Assembly: GCF_947492965.1 (NCBI RefSeq)
Contig: NZ_CANLOZ010000009.1
Location: 62,001-126,000 of the forward strand
Length of the DNA: 64,000 nucleotides
Direction: 5' to 3'
Source of the DNA: an uncultured Aquimarina sp.
Lineage (GTDB): Bacteria > Bacteroidota > Bacteroidia > Flavobacteriales > Flavobacteriaceae
Both the position numbers and the translations under genes were made by a program. Every line of letters starts with the position of its first letter. Within the stretch, counting starts at the first letter, position 1. Below are positions 1 through 7,435 of this stretch, in pieces. The notes beneath the pieces are model-generated. The model made no database searches. It had not been told where the DNA came from and saw only the letters and a program-made list of their open reading frames with translations.

Positions 1-1
1 C

Positions 2-307
2 AACAATCGTATTGTTAAAGACGCTATAAAAAACCGTCATTTTATAGATATCAAAGGTTTAAATGATTTTTATGAGCAAATTCATAAGCAGAAACAACAT
101 TCAGATATACTTTGGCAAACAGATCATCCTTATTTTTCAGTTTTCTCATACCATTTGAATAAAAAAATTAATGAGTTACAACTTGCACTGAACACTATAT
201 ATAAGATTCCTATAAAAATAACCGGTAAGATTTATATTAAAAAGGAAGCTATTTTTAAAAACATTTATTCTGATTTAGTTTGTGTAGACAAACATTGTCT
301 AAACTAA
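2..307 (+). CDS. C-terminal part of an unidentified protein (partial)
   Basis: An open frame runs from the left edge to a TAA at 305-307 and encodes the last 101 residues of a protein whose start lies outside the window. The piece is rich in Lys, Ile, His and aromatic residues, has no obvious membrane segment, and ends in CVDKHCLN. I do not recognise the family. It is followed after 125 bp by the CobW-like gene on the same strand, so it could belong to the same metal-related group, but nothing in the fragment itself shows this. Confidence 0.55.
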   Translation, partial: NNRIVKDAIKNRHFIDIKGLNDFYEQIHKQKQHSDILWQTDHPYFSVFSYHLNKKINELQLALNTIYKIPIKITGKIYIKKEAIFKNIYSDLVCVDKHCLN

Positions 308-432
308 TCTCCGAAATTCCTTCAAAAGCTAATCTCAATAGAAATTATAAGGAGAAGTATTCGTCTAATACTATAAAAAGATAGTATCTTAAACTATTAC
401 TTAAAAACAATACCTTTTAAATTAATATCCTA

Positions 433-1359
433 GTGGTTAACAATAAAGAAGCCATCATAACGGTTGTAGGTTTTTTAGGAGCTGGAAAAACTACATTACT
501 CAAACACTTATTGACTAGTTTTATCAGTAGAAATTGGGATCCATTTGTCATTCTCAATGACTATGAAAATGCCTATTTAGATGCTCAACAATTTTCTGAA
601 CAAATTGAATTAAATAGTATTAAACCATTAAGTGGCAGTTGCATTTGCTGTAGCGGTATTGTGGAACTAAGAAATGTAATTAATAGAATTCCAGCCCGAA
701 AAAACGGAATCACTTTAATTGAAGCTAATGGAACATCAGATGCGTGTACATTGATGGAGTTTCTCGGTGTTGGACTGAATGAACGGTTTTTACCACCGAT
801 CCAAATATCTGTAGTGGATGCTAAAAACTGGCAACATAGAGGTGAACACAATGAATTAGAAACAAATCAAATACAGGTTTCTTCTTTAATTGTACTAACG
901 CATATACATACTATTTCTTCAGATAGAAAAACTACTGTAGTTGAAGAATTAAAAATATTAAATCCTTTTGCGAAAATCACAACGATGGAGAATTTAAATG
1001 TTTTATCACTTCCCGAATTAGTCCCTACCAACAATAGAGCACAGCAATTTAATCATCAAAAAGCTCATTGGGCTTCTAGTTCTGTGGATTTGCCCAATCT
1101 TCCTGAAATTGATTGTATTTACAAGATTTGTGAGGCAATACCTAAAAGTATTCTGCGAATAAAAGGATGTACTAAAATAAAGAATGATAAAAACTACACC
1201 TACTTCGAAAGAAAACCTGATGGAGACGTTTATATACGACCTTTTAATGGAATACCTATAACAGGTGCTAAACTTCTTACCATTGGTCCAGGAAGTAATC
1301 CTTCTACTTTAACTGAAGCAATTGAAAACAGCATTCAAAATATAAACCATTTACTATAA
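433..1359 (+). CDS. COG0523/CobW-family GTPase, putative zinc metallochaperone
   Basis: A 308-residue P-loop GTPase of the G3E/CobW group. The Walker A motif GFLGAGKTT is at residues 13-21 and the family's metal-binding CxCC motif (CICC) is at 70-73; a CobW C-terminal domain covers roughly residues 220-300. Family members deliver Zn, Co or Ni to target proteins, and the low-metal subgroup is usually controlled by Zur. The start is a GTG. The usual NKxD guanine-specificity motif is not obvious: the matching segment reads LTHIH. The neighbouring Fur-family gene and the zinc-type operons downstream make a zinc role the best guess. Family assignment is secure; the metal is inferred. Confidence 0.85.
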   Translation: MVNNKEAIITVVGFLGAGKTTLLKHLLTSFISRNWDPFVILNDYENAYLDAQQFSEQIELNSIKPLSGSCICCSGIVELRNVINRIPARKNGITLIEANGTSDACTLMEFLGVGLNERFLPPIQISVVDAKNWQHRGEHNELETNQIQVSSLIVLTHIHTISSDRKTTVVEELKILNPFAKITTMENLNVLSLPELVPTNNRAQQFNHQKAHWASSSVDLPNLPEIDCIYKICEAIPKSILRIKGCTKIKNDKNYTYFERKPDGDVYIRPFNGIPITGAKLLTIGPGSNPSTLTEAIENSIQNINHLL

Positions 1360-1374
1360 TTGAATTAACCTGAC

Positions 1375-1390
1375 ACCAATTGCAATTGGT
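1375..1390. other. 16-bp perfect palindrome
   Basis: ACCAATTGCAATTGGT, fully self-complementary, lies 16 bp after the stop of the CobW-like gene and before the opposing lipoprotein gene. There is no T-tract beside it, so it does not look like an intrinsic terminator by itself. It may be an operator-like site or part of the convergent terminator region. Confidence 0.35.
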
Positions 1391-1403
1391 ATTAACATAA
1401 AAA

Positions 1404-1433
1404 AATCGAGCTAAAATTACTTTCAACTCGATT
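1404..1433 (-). terminator. Terminator of the His/Met-heptad lipoprotein gene
   Basis: The arms AATCGAG (1404-1410) and CTCGATT (1427-1433) can pair. On the minus strand the stem is followed by a run of seven T residues. It sits 30 bp beyond the stop codon of the minus-strand lipoprotein gene. Confidence 0.6.
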
Positions 1434-1462
1434 CATATTTAATAATTTATATCAATAAATTA

Positions 1463-1972
1463 TTATTCTTTATCAACTTCACCTTCTTTTGCTTTTTCCT
1501 GATCTTCTTTGATCATTTTCTCATCTTCTTCCTTAATTTGCTTATGCTCAGCAGCTAGTTTTTGGTGTTCTTTTTCCATAGTCTCATGTTCTGCACTCAT
1601 AGACTCATGTTCCTTGGTCATCTGCTCTAACGTAATTTCACCAGAAACATGTTTAGCTTCAAGCTCTGCATGTTTTTCTATTAATGCTTTGTGTGCAGCG
1701 ATTAACTCACCATGTTTTGCTAAAACATCAGTGTGTTTTTTTTCGGTAATCACATGGATCGAATCGTTCTCTAATGTTTTATGCGCATTCACCATTTGTT
1801 GATGATCATCCTTCATAGCACTATGCTCTTGAGCCATTGTCTCATGAGAAGTTTCCATGGTTTTGTGTTTCTCTACCATCGCTTTGTGCTCTGGAGATTC
1901 TGCTGGGTTTTGCTTGCAAGAAACAAACAAAATTGCCGCTACTAATACTGTTAATTTACTAAGTGTTCTCAT
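1463..1972 (-). CDS. Lipoprotein built of His-x-x-Met heptads
   Basis: A 169-residue predicted lipoprotein: a short signal peptide ends in a lipobox (LFVSC) with the lipidated Cys near residue 19. The mature part is almost wholly alpha-helical heptads with a His at a fixed position, commonly HxxM, for example HKTMETS, HETMAQE, HSAMKDD. About 14 such units occur in three blocks, and the C-terminus is a charged Glu/Lys tail. Histidines spaced by seven would line one face of a helix or coiled coil, so metal binding (Zn, Cu) or a role as a periplasmic spacer is possible. I know of no characterised homologue. It sits between the CobW-like gene and the Fur-family regulator, which supports but does not prove a metal role. 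Confidence 0.75.
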   Translation of the reverse strand: MRTLSKLTVLVAAILFVSCKQNPAESPEHKAMVEKHKTMETSHETMAQEHSAMKDDHQQMVNAHKTLENDSIHVITEKKHTDVLAKHGELIAAHKALIEKHAELEAKHVSGEITLEQMTKEHESMSAEHETMEKEHQKLAAEHKQIKEEDEKMIKEDQEKAKEGEVDKE

Positions 1973-2138
1973 AATATGTAGTTAAGTTTTGCGAAGTTAA
2001 ATAAAAAAACTCCCTCTTTATACAGGATAGATTTTTTAAATATTGATAAAAGTTCTTTATGTATACTTCTTAAAATGATTGTTCTCTTATTAAAAATTAT
2101 TATTTTAACCGTATCAACGGGAATTTGAACATAATATT

Positions 2139-2528
2139 ATGGAAATAAAAAAAACTAGGAATACAGAAAAACAAAACCTGGTTAAAGAAATTTTATCCAA
2201 ATCGGAGCACACATTGTCTGCCGATGACATCATGCTCGCCATGCCTATAAAAGTCAATAAAACTACGATATATAGGATTTTGGACCGTTTTGCAGAAAAA
2301 GGAGAAGTTCATTTCGTGACGGGTAAAAACGGAAAAGCGTATTACGCTTTATGTGGTAACAGTTGTGGAACTTCGCACAAAATCCATAACCATATTCATT
2401 TCGAATGTCAAATATGCAATGAAGTTACCTGCCAACCAAACACGCTTCATATTCCTAATTTAGAAGGGTTTACAATACAGGAAACACAGTTTTTAGTGAT
2501 TGGTATTTGTAATAAATGTAAAAAATGA
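2139..2528 (+). CDS. Fur-family transcriptional regulator, Zur-like
   Basis: A 129-residue Fur-family protein. A winged helix-turn-helix occupies residues 10-62 (recognition helix around TTIYRILDRF), followed by a dimerisation domain with His-rich HKIHNHIHFEC. Two Cys pairs (C90/C93 and C124/C127) match the structural zinc site of the family. Fur proteins repress metal-uptake genes when the metal is bound. The surrounding genes (COG0523 GTPase, HMA protein, His-rich ABC permease, GTP cyclohydrolase, TonB receptor) resemble zinc regulons more than iron regulons, so I favour Zur. The palindrome at 11715-11727 is a candidate target. Fur family is secure, Zur specificity is inferred. Confidence 0.88.
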   Translation: MEIKKTRNTEKQNLVKEILSKSEHTLSADDIMLAMPIKVNKTTIYRILDRFAEKGEVHFVTGKNGKAYYALCGNSCGTSHKIHNHIHFECQICNEVTCQPNTLHIPNLEGFTIQETQFLVIGICNKCKK

Positions 2529-2556
2529 AACCATCAGCTCTCCAGCTAATGGTTTC
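2527..2556. terminator. Convergent terminator hairpin
   Basis: The arms GAAACCAT (2527-2534) and ATGGTTTC (2549-2556) pair perfectly; after one mismatch an inner AGCT/AGCT stem closes a CTCC loop. The minus-strand side is followed by a T-rich stretch, so it can end the subtilase transcript. It also overlaps the stop codon of the Fur-family gene and may serve both directions. Confidence 0.65.
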
Positions 2557-2597
2557 GTAACTACACATCCCAACGATAAAATAAAATGATATTCTTT

Positions 2598-3866
2598 TTA
2601 TCTTACAGCGATAGGATAGTTTTCTCCTCGGCTACTAACTGTGCCGGATGTTCTAGGTCCGTTATTTCTAGCGTGCATGATTCCAGCTACATGAGGCGAT
2701 GCCATTGACGTACCGCTTAAAGTTGCATATCCTCCATTTAGATATGTACTTCTTACACTACTTCCTGTAGCAATTACATCTACTGGATTCATATTATAAT
2801 TAGAAAAAGATGAGAAACCTCTATTACAAGTCATAGACGCAACTGTGAAAATATTATTTCCATTTACACAAGCAGGCTGATAATTTGCAGAGTTCGCACT
2901 ACTGTTTCCTGCAGCGATTGCTATTCTTGTTCCTCCGTTAGCTAATGCCGTTAAAGCACTTCTATAAGAAGAGTTATTAGCACATCCTGATCCGAAGAAA
3001 CCTCCTAGACTTAAATTAGCTACATCACCTGGTAAATCGTACTGACCAACATGGTTGATTCCTGATAAGATTGTAGATGTACTAGTTCCTCCACTACATC
3101 CAAAAACTCTCACTGGTACTACTGGTGCTCCTGCAGAAACTCCTACAACACCAATTCCATTATTGATCGCTCCAGCAGTTCCCGCAACATGCGTTCCGTG
3201 ACCGTTACAATCGTTTGCAGAACCTCCCACAAAAGATCTTGCGTAGGTAGTATTGGTTACTACATTAAGATCTGGGTGATCTAAATCAATACCTGTATCG
3301 ATTACCCAAATCCATTCGTCTCTATTAGCGCCATTTCCAGCTCCACCTGCACGTGTAATTCCACAAGGTGTCTGCTGTGCCATTCTTTGAGACTGCTCTC
3401 CAGAGATTACTTCTTCTATTTCGAATTTTGGCAACTCCACTACTCTATCATATTCTATAGAAGCAATATTGTCATCTTTTGCTATTTTTTCGAATTCGCT
3501 ATCATCAAGATTAATTGCTACTCCAGAAATTTTTGTAGTGTAATAGCTTAATACTTTGGACTGATCCACATTGTATTCAGATAAAATGGTGTTCATTTTT
3601 TTAATAGAAACCTCCGAGATATCGCGAACGGCACTTGCCTTGTCCTCTCTACTCGTAAAAGATCTTTTTTCTAAAACCTTAGATGCTGGTTCTACCTTAG
3701 AATCCTTGAACGTAATAATAAATTGTCCTGGAATAATTTTACCTTCTGTACTCGTTGGTTGTACAATAGTTTCCACCGTTCCGTCCGAAAAATTTTCGTT
3801 TTGACAAGAGGTGATCATCAATGCTGAGAGCATAGCGCCCGCAGCTAGTTTACTAAAAGTTTTCAT
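2598..3866 (-). CDS. Secreted S8 subtilisin-like serine peptidase (lipoprotein)
   Basis: A 422-residue proteinase K-type subtilase. I place the start at 3866, where a lipoprotein signal peptide begins (MKTFSKL, lipobox LMITSC, Cys 21); an in-frame extension to 3941 has no such logic. An inhibitor I9-type propeptide covers residues 45-145. The catalytic triad is D190 (VIDTGID), H223 (NGHGTHVAG) and S387 (SGTSMASPHVAG), with the oxyanion Asn at 321 (AAGNS). It acts outside the cytoplasm, probably as a nutrient or processing protease. It is a single gene with its own -7 box and no obvious link to the metal genes beside it. Confidence 0.93.
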   Translation of the reverse strand: MKTFSKLAAGAMLSALMITSCQNENFSDGTVETIVQPTSTEGKIIPGQFIITFKDSKVEPASKVLEKRSFTSREDKASAVRDISEVSIKKMNTILSEYNVDQSKVLSYYTTKISGVAINLDDSEFEKIAKDDNIASIEYDRVVELPKFEIEEVISGEQSQRMAQQTPCGITRAGGAGNGANRDEWIWVIDTGIDLDHPDLNVVTNTTYARSFVGGSANDCNGHGTHVAGTAGAINNGIGVVGVSAGAPVVPVRVFGCSGGTSTSTILSGINHVGQYDLPGDVANLSLGGFFGSGCANNSSYRSALTALANGGTRIAIAAGNSSANSANYQPACVNGNNIFTVASMTCNRGFSSFSNYNMNPVDVIATGSSVRSTYLNGGYATLSGTSMASPHVAGIMHARNNGPRTSGTVSSRGENYPIAVR

Positions 3867-3890
3867 ATGAGTTAAATTTGTGTTAGTGCC

Positions 3891-3898
3891 CAAAATTA
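3891..3898 (-). promoter_or_regulatory. -7 promoter box for the subtilase gene
   Basis: On the minus strand the sequence reads TAATTTTG, an exact match to the Bacteroidota -7 consensus TAnnTTTG. It lies 25 bp before the chosen ATG, giving a 5' leader of roughly 18 nt. I could not find a good -33 TTG at the usual distance. Confidence 0.4.
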
Positions 3899-3982
3899 AA
3901 AATTCAAATGAAAAAATCACTGTGGTAAAACCGCAGGCCAACGTATTAACAAATCCATTTTTAGGGTAAAAACAACCAAATA

Positions 3983-4019
3983 AAAAACACTAACGCAACA
4001 TCATTGCATTAGTGTTTTT
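3983..4019. other. Strong hairpin with a GCAAC-type core, possible operator or orphan terminator
   Basis: The arms AAAAACACTAA and TTAGTGTTTTT (11 bp) pair around an inner GCAA/TTGC stem with a 5-nt loop. The flanking A and T runs make it look like a bidirectional terminator, yet it sits between two divergent genes where none is expected. Its centre, GCAACATCATTGC (3995-4007), and left flank TAAC resemble the palindrome GCAACAACGTTGC at 11715-11727, so a regulator site is an alternative reading. Confidence 0.5.
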
Positions 4020-4281
4020 AGCCATTGAGAAGATTTTTATGTATAACAAAATATTCCAAATTTTAGTTTAAATGAAAATAAACCAATAAAAACATTTAAC
4101 TTTTATTTAACTTAATTTAACTATAAAAAAATCTTTTTAACATCATATCTCCTCATTAAATGTTTAATCTACAAGAAAATAGATCAAACAAAATGATCTA
4201 AAATTCTCTTTCCAGACAAAATCAGAGCGTTAAATTTACTCGATACATTTTAAGATTCTCTAGAATTCTTATATTTACCTG

Positions 4282-4587
4282 ATGAGAAGTCTTTCTTTAA
4301 AAAATATTATTTCTCTATTTTTTCTTTTCAGTTTTCTCTTAATAAGAGTGGCTGACTTGCATGCGTTTTCTCATTTCTCCGATGATATTGGAGTAGAATG
4401 TGAATTATGTGAAATAATCATTACTCATCATCAGTTTACTCCTTTTTCTAATCATGATGTAGAAAATTATGAGTACAAACCTTTTATTATCTCTTATAAA
4501 GAAACCACTAACTTTAACTATACTACACTTAACAATTGTATTACGCTACCTAAAACGGTATACAACAAACCTCCTCCTAGTTGTTAA
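4282..4587 (+). CDS. Small exported His/Cys protein of a metal locus
   Basis: A 101-residue protein with an N-terminal signal or anchor segment (residues 8-25), then DLHAFSHFSDD and a CELCEII pair, a HH motif, and a C-terminus ending in NKPPPSC. Small proteins of this build (His cluster, C-x-x-C, proline-rich end) recur beside metal TonB receptors and transporters in flavobacteria; that is my recollection of gene neighbourhoods, not a characterised family. It opens a plus-strand series of exported metal-associated genes. A role in periplasmic metal binding is plausible but unproven. Confidence 0.6.
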   Translation: MRSLSLKNIISLFFLFSFLLIRVADLHAFSHFSDDIGVECELCEIIITHHQFTPFSNHDVENYEYKPFIISYKETTNFNYTTLNNCITLPKTVYNKPPPSC

Positions 4588-4740
4588 GTTTATACGAAGT
4601 TTTTATTTTTTCATGTTATTTTTTGTAATCTTTCTGCACATATAAGATGTTTTCAGAAAGATCGCAAGTAGTTTATTTATATGATAAACCGTTGTGTTTG
4701 CATACATCTAGTCATTAAAAGCTTCGCCTAAAGAAACAAT

Positions 4741-4792
4741 TGATATAGTCTAAGTCCTATTTTTCCTACTAAATAGGCTCTAGACTCTATCA
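4741..4792. other. Imperfect inverted repeat between two small genes
   Basis: TGATATAGTCT (4741-4751) and AGACTCTATCA (4782-4792) pair at 10 of 11 positions around a T-rich centre containing CCTA/TAGG arms. No T-run follows on the plus strand, so I call it a hairpin or attenuator candidate rather than a terminator. Confidence 0.4.
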
Positions 4793-4838
4793 TTGAAAAT
4801 TTCTCATATTACTTTTCAAACTTATTTTAACATTAGCT

Positions 4839-5144
4839 ATGAAAAACCTGTTTTTTATACTATTTGTTGTACTATTTACATCTTGTAGCTCCATCGAAGA
4901 AGAAAAAAGAGTTTTACAAATAAAAGAAGGAGATAGTACTTTAGTTGTAAATATTCCCAAGGCTGCATGTAAAAAGTGCCAAAAAATATTAGAAGAAGGA
5001 ATTTTTAAAGAATCTGGAGTTCAACAATCCATTTTAAACCTACATTCAAAAAATCTTTCTGTGGTTTATACGCCAGAAAAAACTTCACCACGAATTTTAG
5101 AAACAACTATAGAAAGACTTGCTACACAAATCCCTTGTAAATAA
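4839..5144 (+). CDS. HMA-domain lipoprotein, periplasmic metal binding
   Basis: A 101-residue predicted lipoprotein (lipobox LFTSC, Cys 16) followed by one heavy-metal-associated fold at about residues 33-100. The metal motif is C-K-K-C within AACKKCQKILEEGI; the alternation of beta strands and helices (SGVQQSILNLHSKNLSVVYTP) matches HMA domains such as CopZ or MerP. Unlike cytosolic chaperones, this one would be tethered to a membrane outside the cytoplasm. It is followed after 16 bp by the DUF6702-like gene, so co-transcription is likely. The metal cannot be told from sequence. Confidence 0.75.
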   Translation: MKNLFFILFVVLFTSCSSIEEEKRVLQIKEGDSTLVVNIPKAACKKCQKILEEGIFKESGVQQSILNLHSKNLSVVYTPEKTSPRILETTIERLATQIPCK

Positions 5145-5160
5145 TTAAATTATTGTAAAC

Positions 5161-5679
5161 ATGAAATTTTTTAAAATCATATTTCTTGGAGTTTTACTCC
5201 TTATATCAACGTCATTTAATAGCACGCATCCCATAAAATTGACCTCTTCGTTAATTCAAAGCTTTCCAAAAGATAACCTATTGCGAGTAGAATGCAGAGT
5301 CTTTATTGATGACTTTACTTTTAGCATGAATGATACTTTTACAAAGAACTTCAACGCTAGCAATTTATCTAAAGACGATATAAAGGCTATTGAAAAATAC
5401 TTTCAGCGCTATTATAGGATTATTATTAATAATGAAGTCTACCCGCTGATCTATACTTCTTCCGAAGTCTTCGAAAAGCACAACGTACTCTCTATAAAGT
5501 TTGCTAAAAAAATTCCTACAATTACAGAAGGAGATCAAATCTGTATAGAAAACACTCTATTTTTTGAAGATTTTGACTTTTTACAGTCCAATAGGATGAC
5601 TGTGAGAATTCCTCCTTTTATATCCGAAGATTATTTTGAGGTTACCACATTAGACAAACCAATAACTCTAAACCTATAA
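5161..5679 (+). CDS. DUF6702-like exported protein
   Basis: A 172-residue protein with a signal peptide (residues 1-20) and a mature start with HPIKLTSSLI. It resembles the Bacteroidota DUF6702 group: exported beta-rich proteins of about 160-180 residues often paired with HupE/UreJ-like membrane proteins. No enzyme motif is visible. The next gene, 42 bp downstream, is exactly such a HupE/UreJ protein, and the HMA lipoprotein precedes it, so the three probably form one operon. The function is unknown; surface or periplasmic support of metal transport is an inference. Confidence 0.6.
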   Translation: MKFFKIIFLGVLLLISTSFNSTHPIKLTSSLIQSFPKDNLLRVECRVFIDDFTFSMNDTFTKNFNASNLSKDDIKAIEKYFQRYYRIIINNEVYPLIYTSSEVFEKHNVLSIKFAKKIPTITEGDQICIENTLFFEDFDFLQSNRMTVRIPPFISEDYFEVTTLDKPITLNL

Positions 5680-5721
5680 CCATACAAAACATAAACTAAA
5701 CTTTTAATACGTAAATTTTAA

Positions 5722-6306
5722 ATGGATAATTTCGGTTCTTTTTTTATTAATGGATGGGAGCATATTGTAGATATTAATGCCTATGACCATTTGTTGTTTG
5801 TAATGACATTGTGTGCTGCTTTCAAACTAGAACAATGGAAACAAATATTAGTAATCATAACAGCCTTTACTATTGGACATAGTGGGACTCTTATTCTCAG
5901 TGCTTTGGATGTGATACCAGCTAATTCCAAACTCATAGATACTTTAATTCCTTTTACCATTATGATTACTGCCATCGCTAATATTGTAAACTATGGCAAA
6001 GAAGGTAAATTTTCGGATACCAAAATAAAATACACCATTGCGTTGGTTTTCGGTTTAATCCACGGATTAGCTTTTGCTAGTAATTTTAAATTCATGTTAT
6101 TTACGGATAGTATTGTTATGCCTTTATTTGCTTTTAATATTGGAATAGAGGTTGGACAACTATTCATTGTACTTTTATTTACGATTGCTTTGTGGATATA
6201 TACGAAATTCATCAAAGGAGAACATCTTAAATGGAATCTATTTGTATCAGGAGCAGGTTTTGGAATAGCAACTACTATTTTCCTAAATGCTATTAATGGA
6301 GCTTAG
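5722..6306 (+). CDS. HupE/UreJ-family membrane protein, putative metal permease
   Basis: A 194-residue polytopic protein with about six transmembrane helices. Conserved family features are visible: WEHIVDINAYDHLLF near the N-terminus, FTIGHSGTL at about 51-59 and GLIHGLAFASNF at about 110-121, giving intramembrane His and Asp residues. HupE and UreJ proteins are nickel permeases or accessory proteins in hydrogenase and urease loci. No such enzymes lie here, and flavobacterial copies paired with DUF6702-like genes are uncharacterised. A divalent-metal transport role in the inner membrane is likely; Zn, Ni and Co are all possible. Confidence 0.75.
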   Translation: MDNFGSFFINGWEHIVDINAYDHLLFVMTLCAAFKLEQWKQILVIITAFTIGHSGTLILSALDVIPANSKLIDTLIPFTIMITAIANIVNYGKEGKFSDTKIKYTIALVFGLIHGLAFASNFKFMLFTDSIVMPLFAFNIGIEVGQLFIVLLFTIALWIYTKFIKGEHLKWNLFVSGAGFGIATTIFLNAINGA

Positions 6307-6516
6307 TTTACCTTATATTTTTTTATCTGTTTTTAAGTCATAAATAAAATCTAATAAAACATCAAGATATACAATGGAAATACTAGGATAATTTGTATTT
6401 TTTGAGCTAAAATTAAAAAAGAAAAAATTCAATAATTTTAAGTCAAGAATTAACTAACCCAATTATAGTTGGTACTTTCATTAATTACAAATTTATAACC
6501 CTTGAAAACCAAACAA

Positions 6517-7347
6517 ATGAAATTTCACACAAAACACTTATTAGCTAAAATGCTTCTAATAGCAGTTACTTTTACAGCCTGTAAACAGGAGAAAAAAGCA
6601 TCAGAAACAGAAACAACGACGGACCAAGTAGAAACTGAGGTTAAAGAAGAAGTAGCAAAACCAGAAATCATATTAGACAAACTAGAAGGTTCTCCTGCAT
6701 ATGCTGATGCAACACTTATATTGGATACGCCAGAAGAAATAGTTGCTAAAGCATCTGGCGAGATGGACTTTTCGTTTAAAGTAGAAAACTATGAATTAGG
6801 AGCACAAACTACAGGTCCAAATCCAGAAAAATTAGCAAACTCAGGAAAAGGACAGCACATTCATTTTATCCTAAATAACCAACCGTATTCTGCTCATTAC
6901 GAACCTACTTTTAAAAAAGAAATTCCTGATGGCGTTCATCATTTAGTTGCTTTTTTAAGTCGTTCATTTCATGAGTCTGTAAAGAATGAAAACTCTGTAG
7001 TAGTTCGCAAAGTAGTAGTTGGAGAGAATCCAAAAGATACTATAGGTCTTGATATGAAAGCTCCAACACTTATTTATAGCAGACCCAAAGGTGAATATTC
7101 TGGAAAAGGAACTGAACAGGTTTTATTAGACTTTTTTGTTCTGAATACTGAATTATCTCCAGAGGGGAATAAGGTACGTGCAACCATCAACGATAAAGTA
7201 TACATGCTTACAGAATGGACTCCTTATGTAATGAAAGGATTACCTAAAGGTGAAGTAACTATACAACTAGAACTTATAGATGCAGAAGGAAATTTAATTC
7301 CAGGACCATTTAATAACGTAAAACGTACAGTTACGCTTAAAGAATAA
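6517..7347 (+). CDS. Lipoprotein with a conserved His motif, function unknown
   Basis: I start this gene at the ATG at 6517 (276 residues), because the protein then begins with a lipoprotein signal peptide (lipobox FTAC, Cys 22); a TTG 15 bp upstream is less likely. A Glu/Thr-rich linker is followed by two similar beta-sandwich-like halves (about 55-170 and 175-276). The first carries GKGQHIHFILNNQPY and DGVHHLVAFLSRSFHES; the second lacks the histidines. Related Bacteroidota proteins are sometimes labelled phosphopeptide-binding, a name I cannot support from sequence. The clustered His residues suggest metal binding. It is the last plus-strand gene before the convergent nucleotidase pair. 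Confidence 0.6.
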   Translation: MKFHTKHLLAKMLLIAVTFTACKQEKKASETETTTDQVETEVKEEVAKPEIILDKLEGSPAYADATLILDTPEEIVAKASGEMDFSFKVENYELGAQTTGPNPEKLANSGKGQHIHFILNNQPYSAHYEPTFKKEIPDGVHHLVAFLSRSFHESVKNENSVVVRKVVVGENPKDTIGLDMKAPTLIYSRPKGEYSGKGTEQVLLDFFVLNTELSPEGNKVRATINDKVYMLTEWTPYVMKGLPKGEVTIQLELIDAEGNLIPGPFNNVKRTVTLKE

Positions 7348-7370
7348 AACTAATCCCAAAAGGTTTTAAA

Positions 7371-7406
7371 ATAAAAGTCCAGTACAAATTTGTACTGGAC
7401 TTTTAT
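7371..7406. terminator. Perfect 36-bp palindrome, convergent terminator
   Basis: Eighteen bases on each side of the point between 7388 and 7389 are exactly complementary, with AAAAGTCC/GGACTTTT arms and a central AAATTT. It sits between the ends of the lipoprotein gene (plus) and the metallophosphatase gene (minus) and has A/T runs on both sides, as expected for a bidirectional intrinsic terminator. Confidence 0.8.
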
Positions 7407-7435
7407 TTTAAATTATATTTTACATTAATTACCTT

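Larger units (their letters stand above)
3867..4281. other. Divergent intergenic region without coding sequence
   Basis: This 415-bp AT-rich stretch separates the minus-strand subtilase from the plus-strand small Cys-pair protein. It holds a likely subtilase promoter box (3891-3898) and a strong hairpin (3983-4019). The remaining 260 bp up to 4281 show no open frame and nothing else that I can recognise. Confidence 0.6.

Noticed and set aside
1509..1802. 97-codon plus-strand frame opposite the His/Met-heptad lipoprotein
   Set aside because: It is the antisense shadow of the repetitive heptad gene; its Cys/Ser-rich translation simply mirrors the His/Met/Glu codons and has no start context.
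3873..3880. Plus-strand TAAATTTG box in the subtilase leader, possible promoter of a short RNA ending at the 3983-4019 hairpin
   Set aside because: There is no -33 TTG at the right distance and the box overlaps the leader of the opposite gene; a chance match in AT-rich DNA is more likely.
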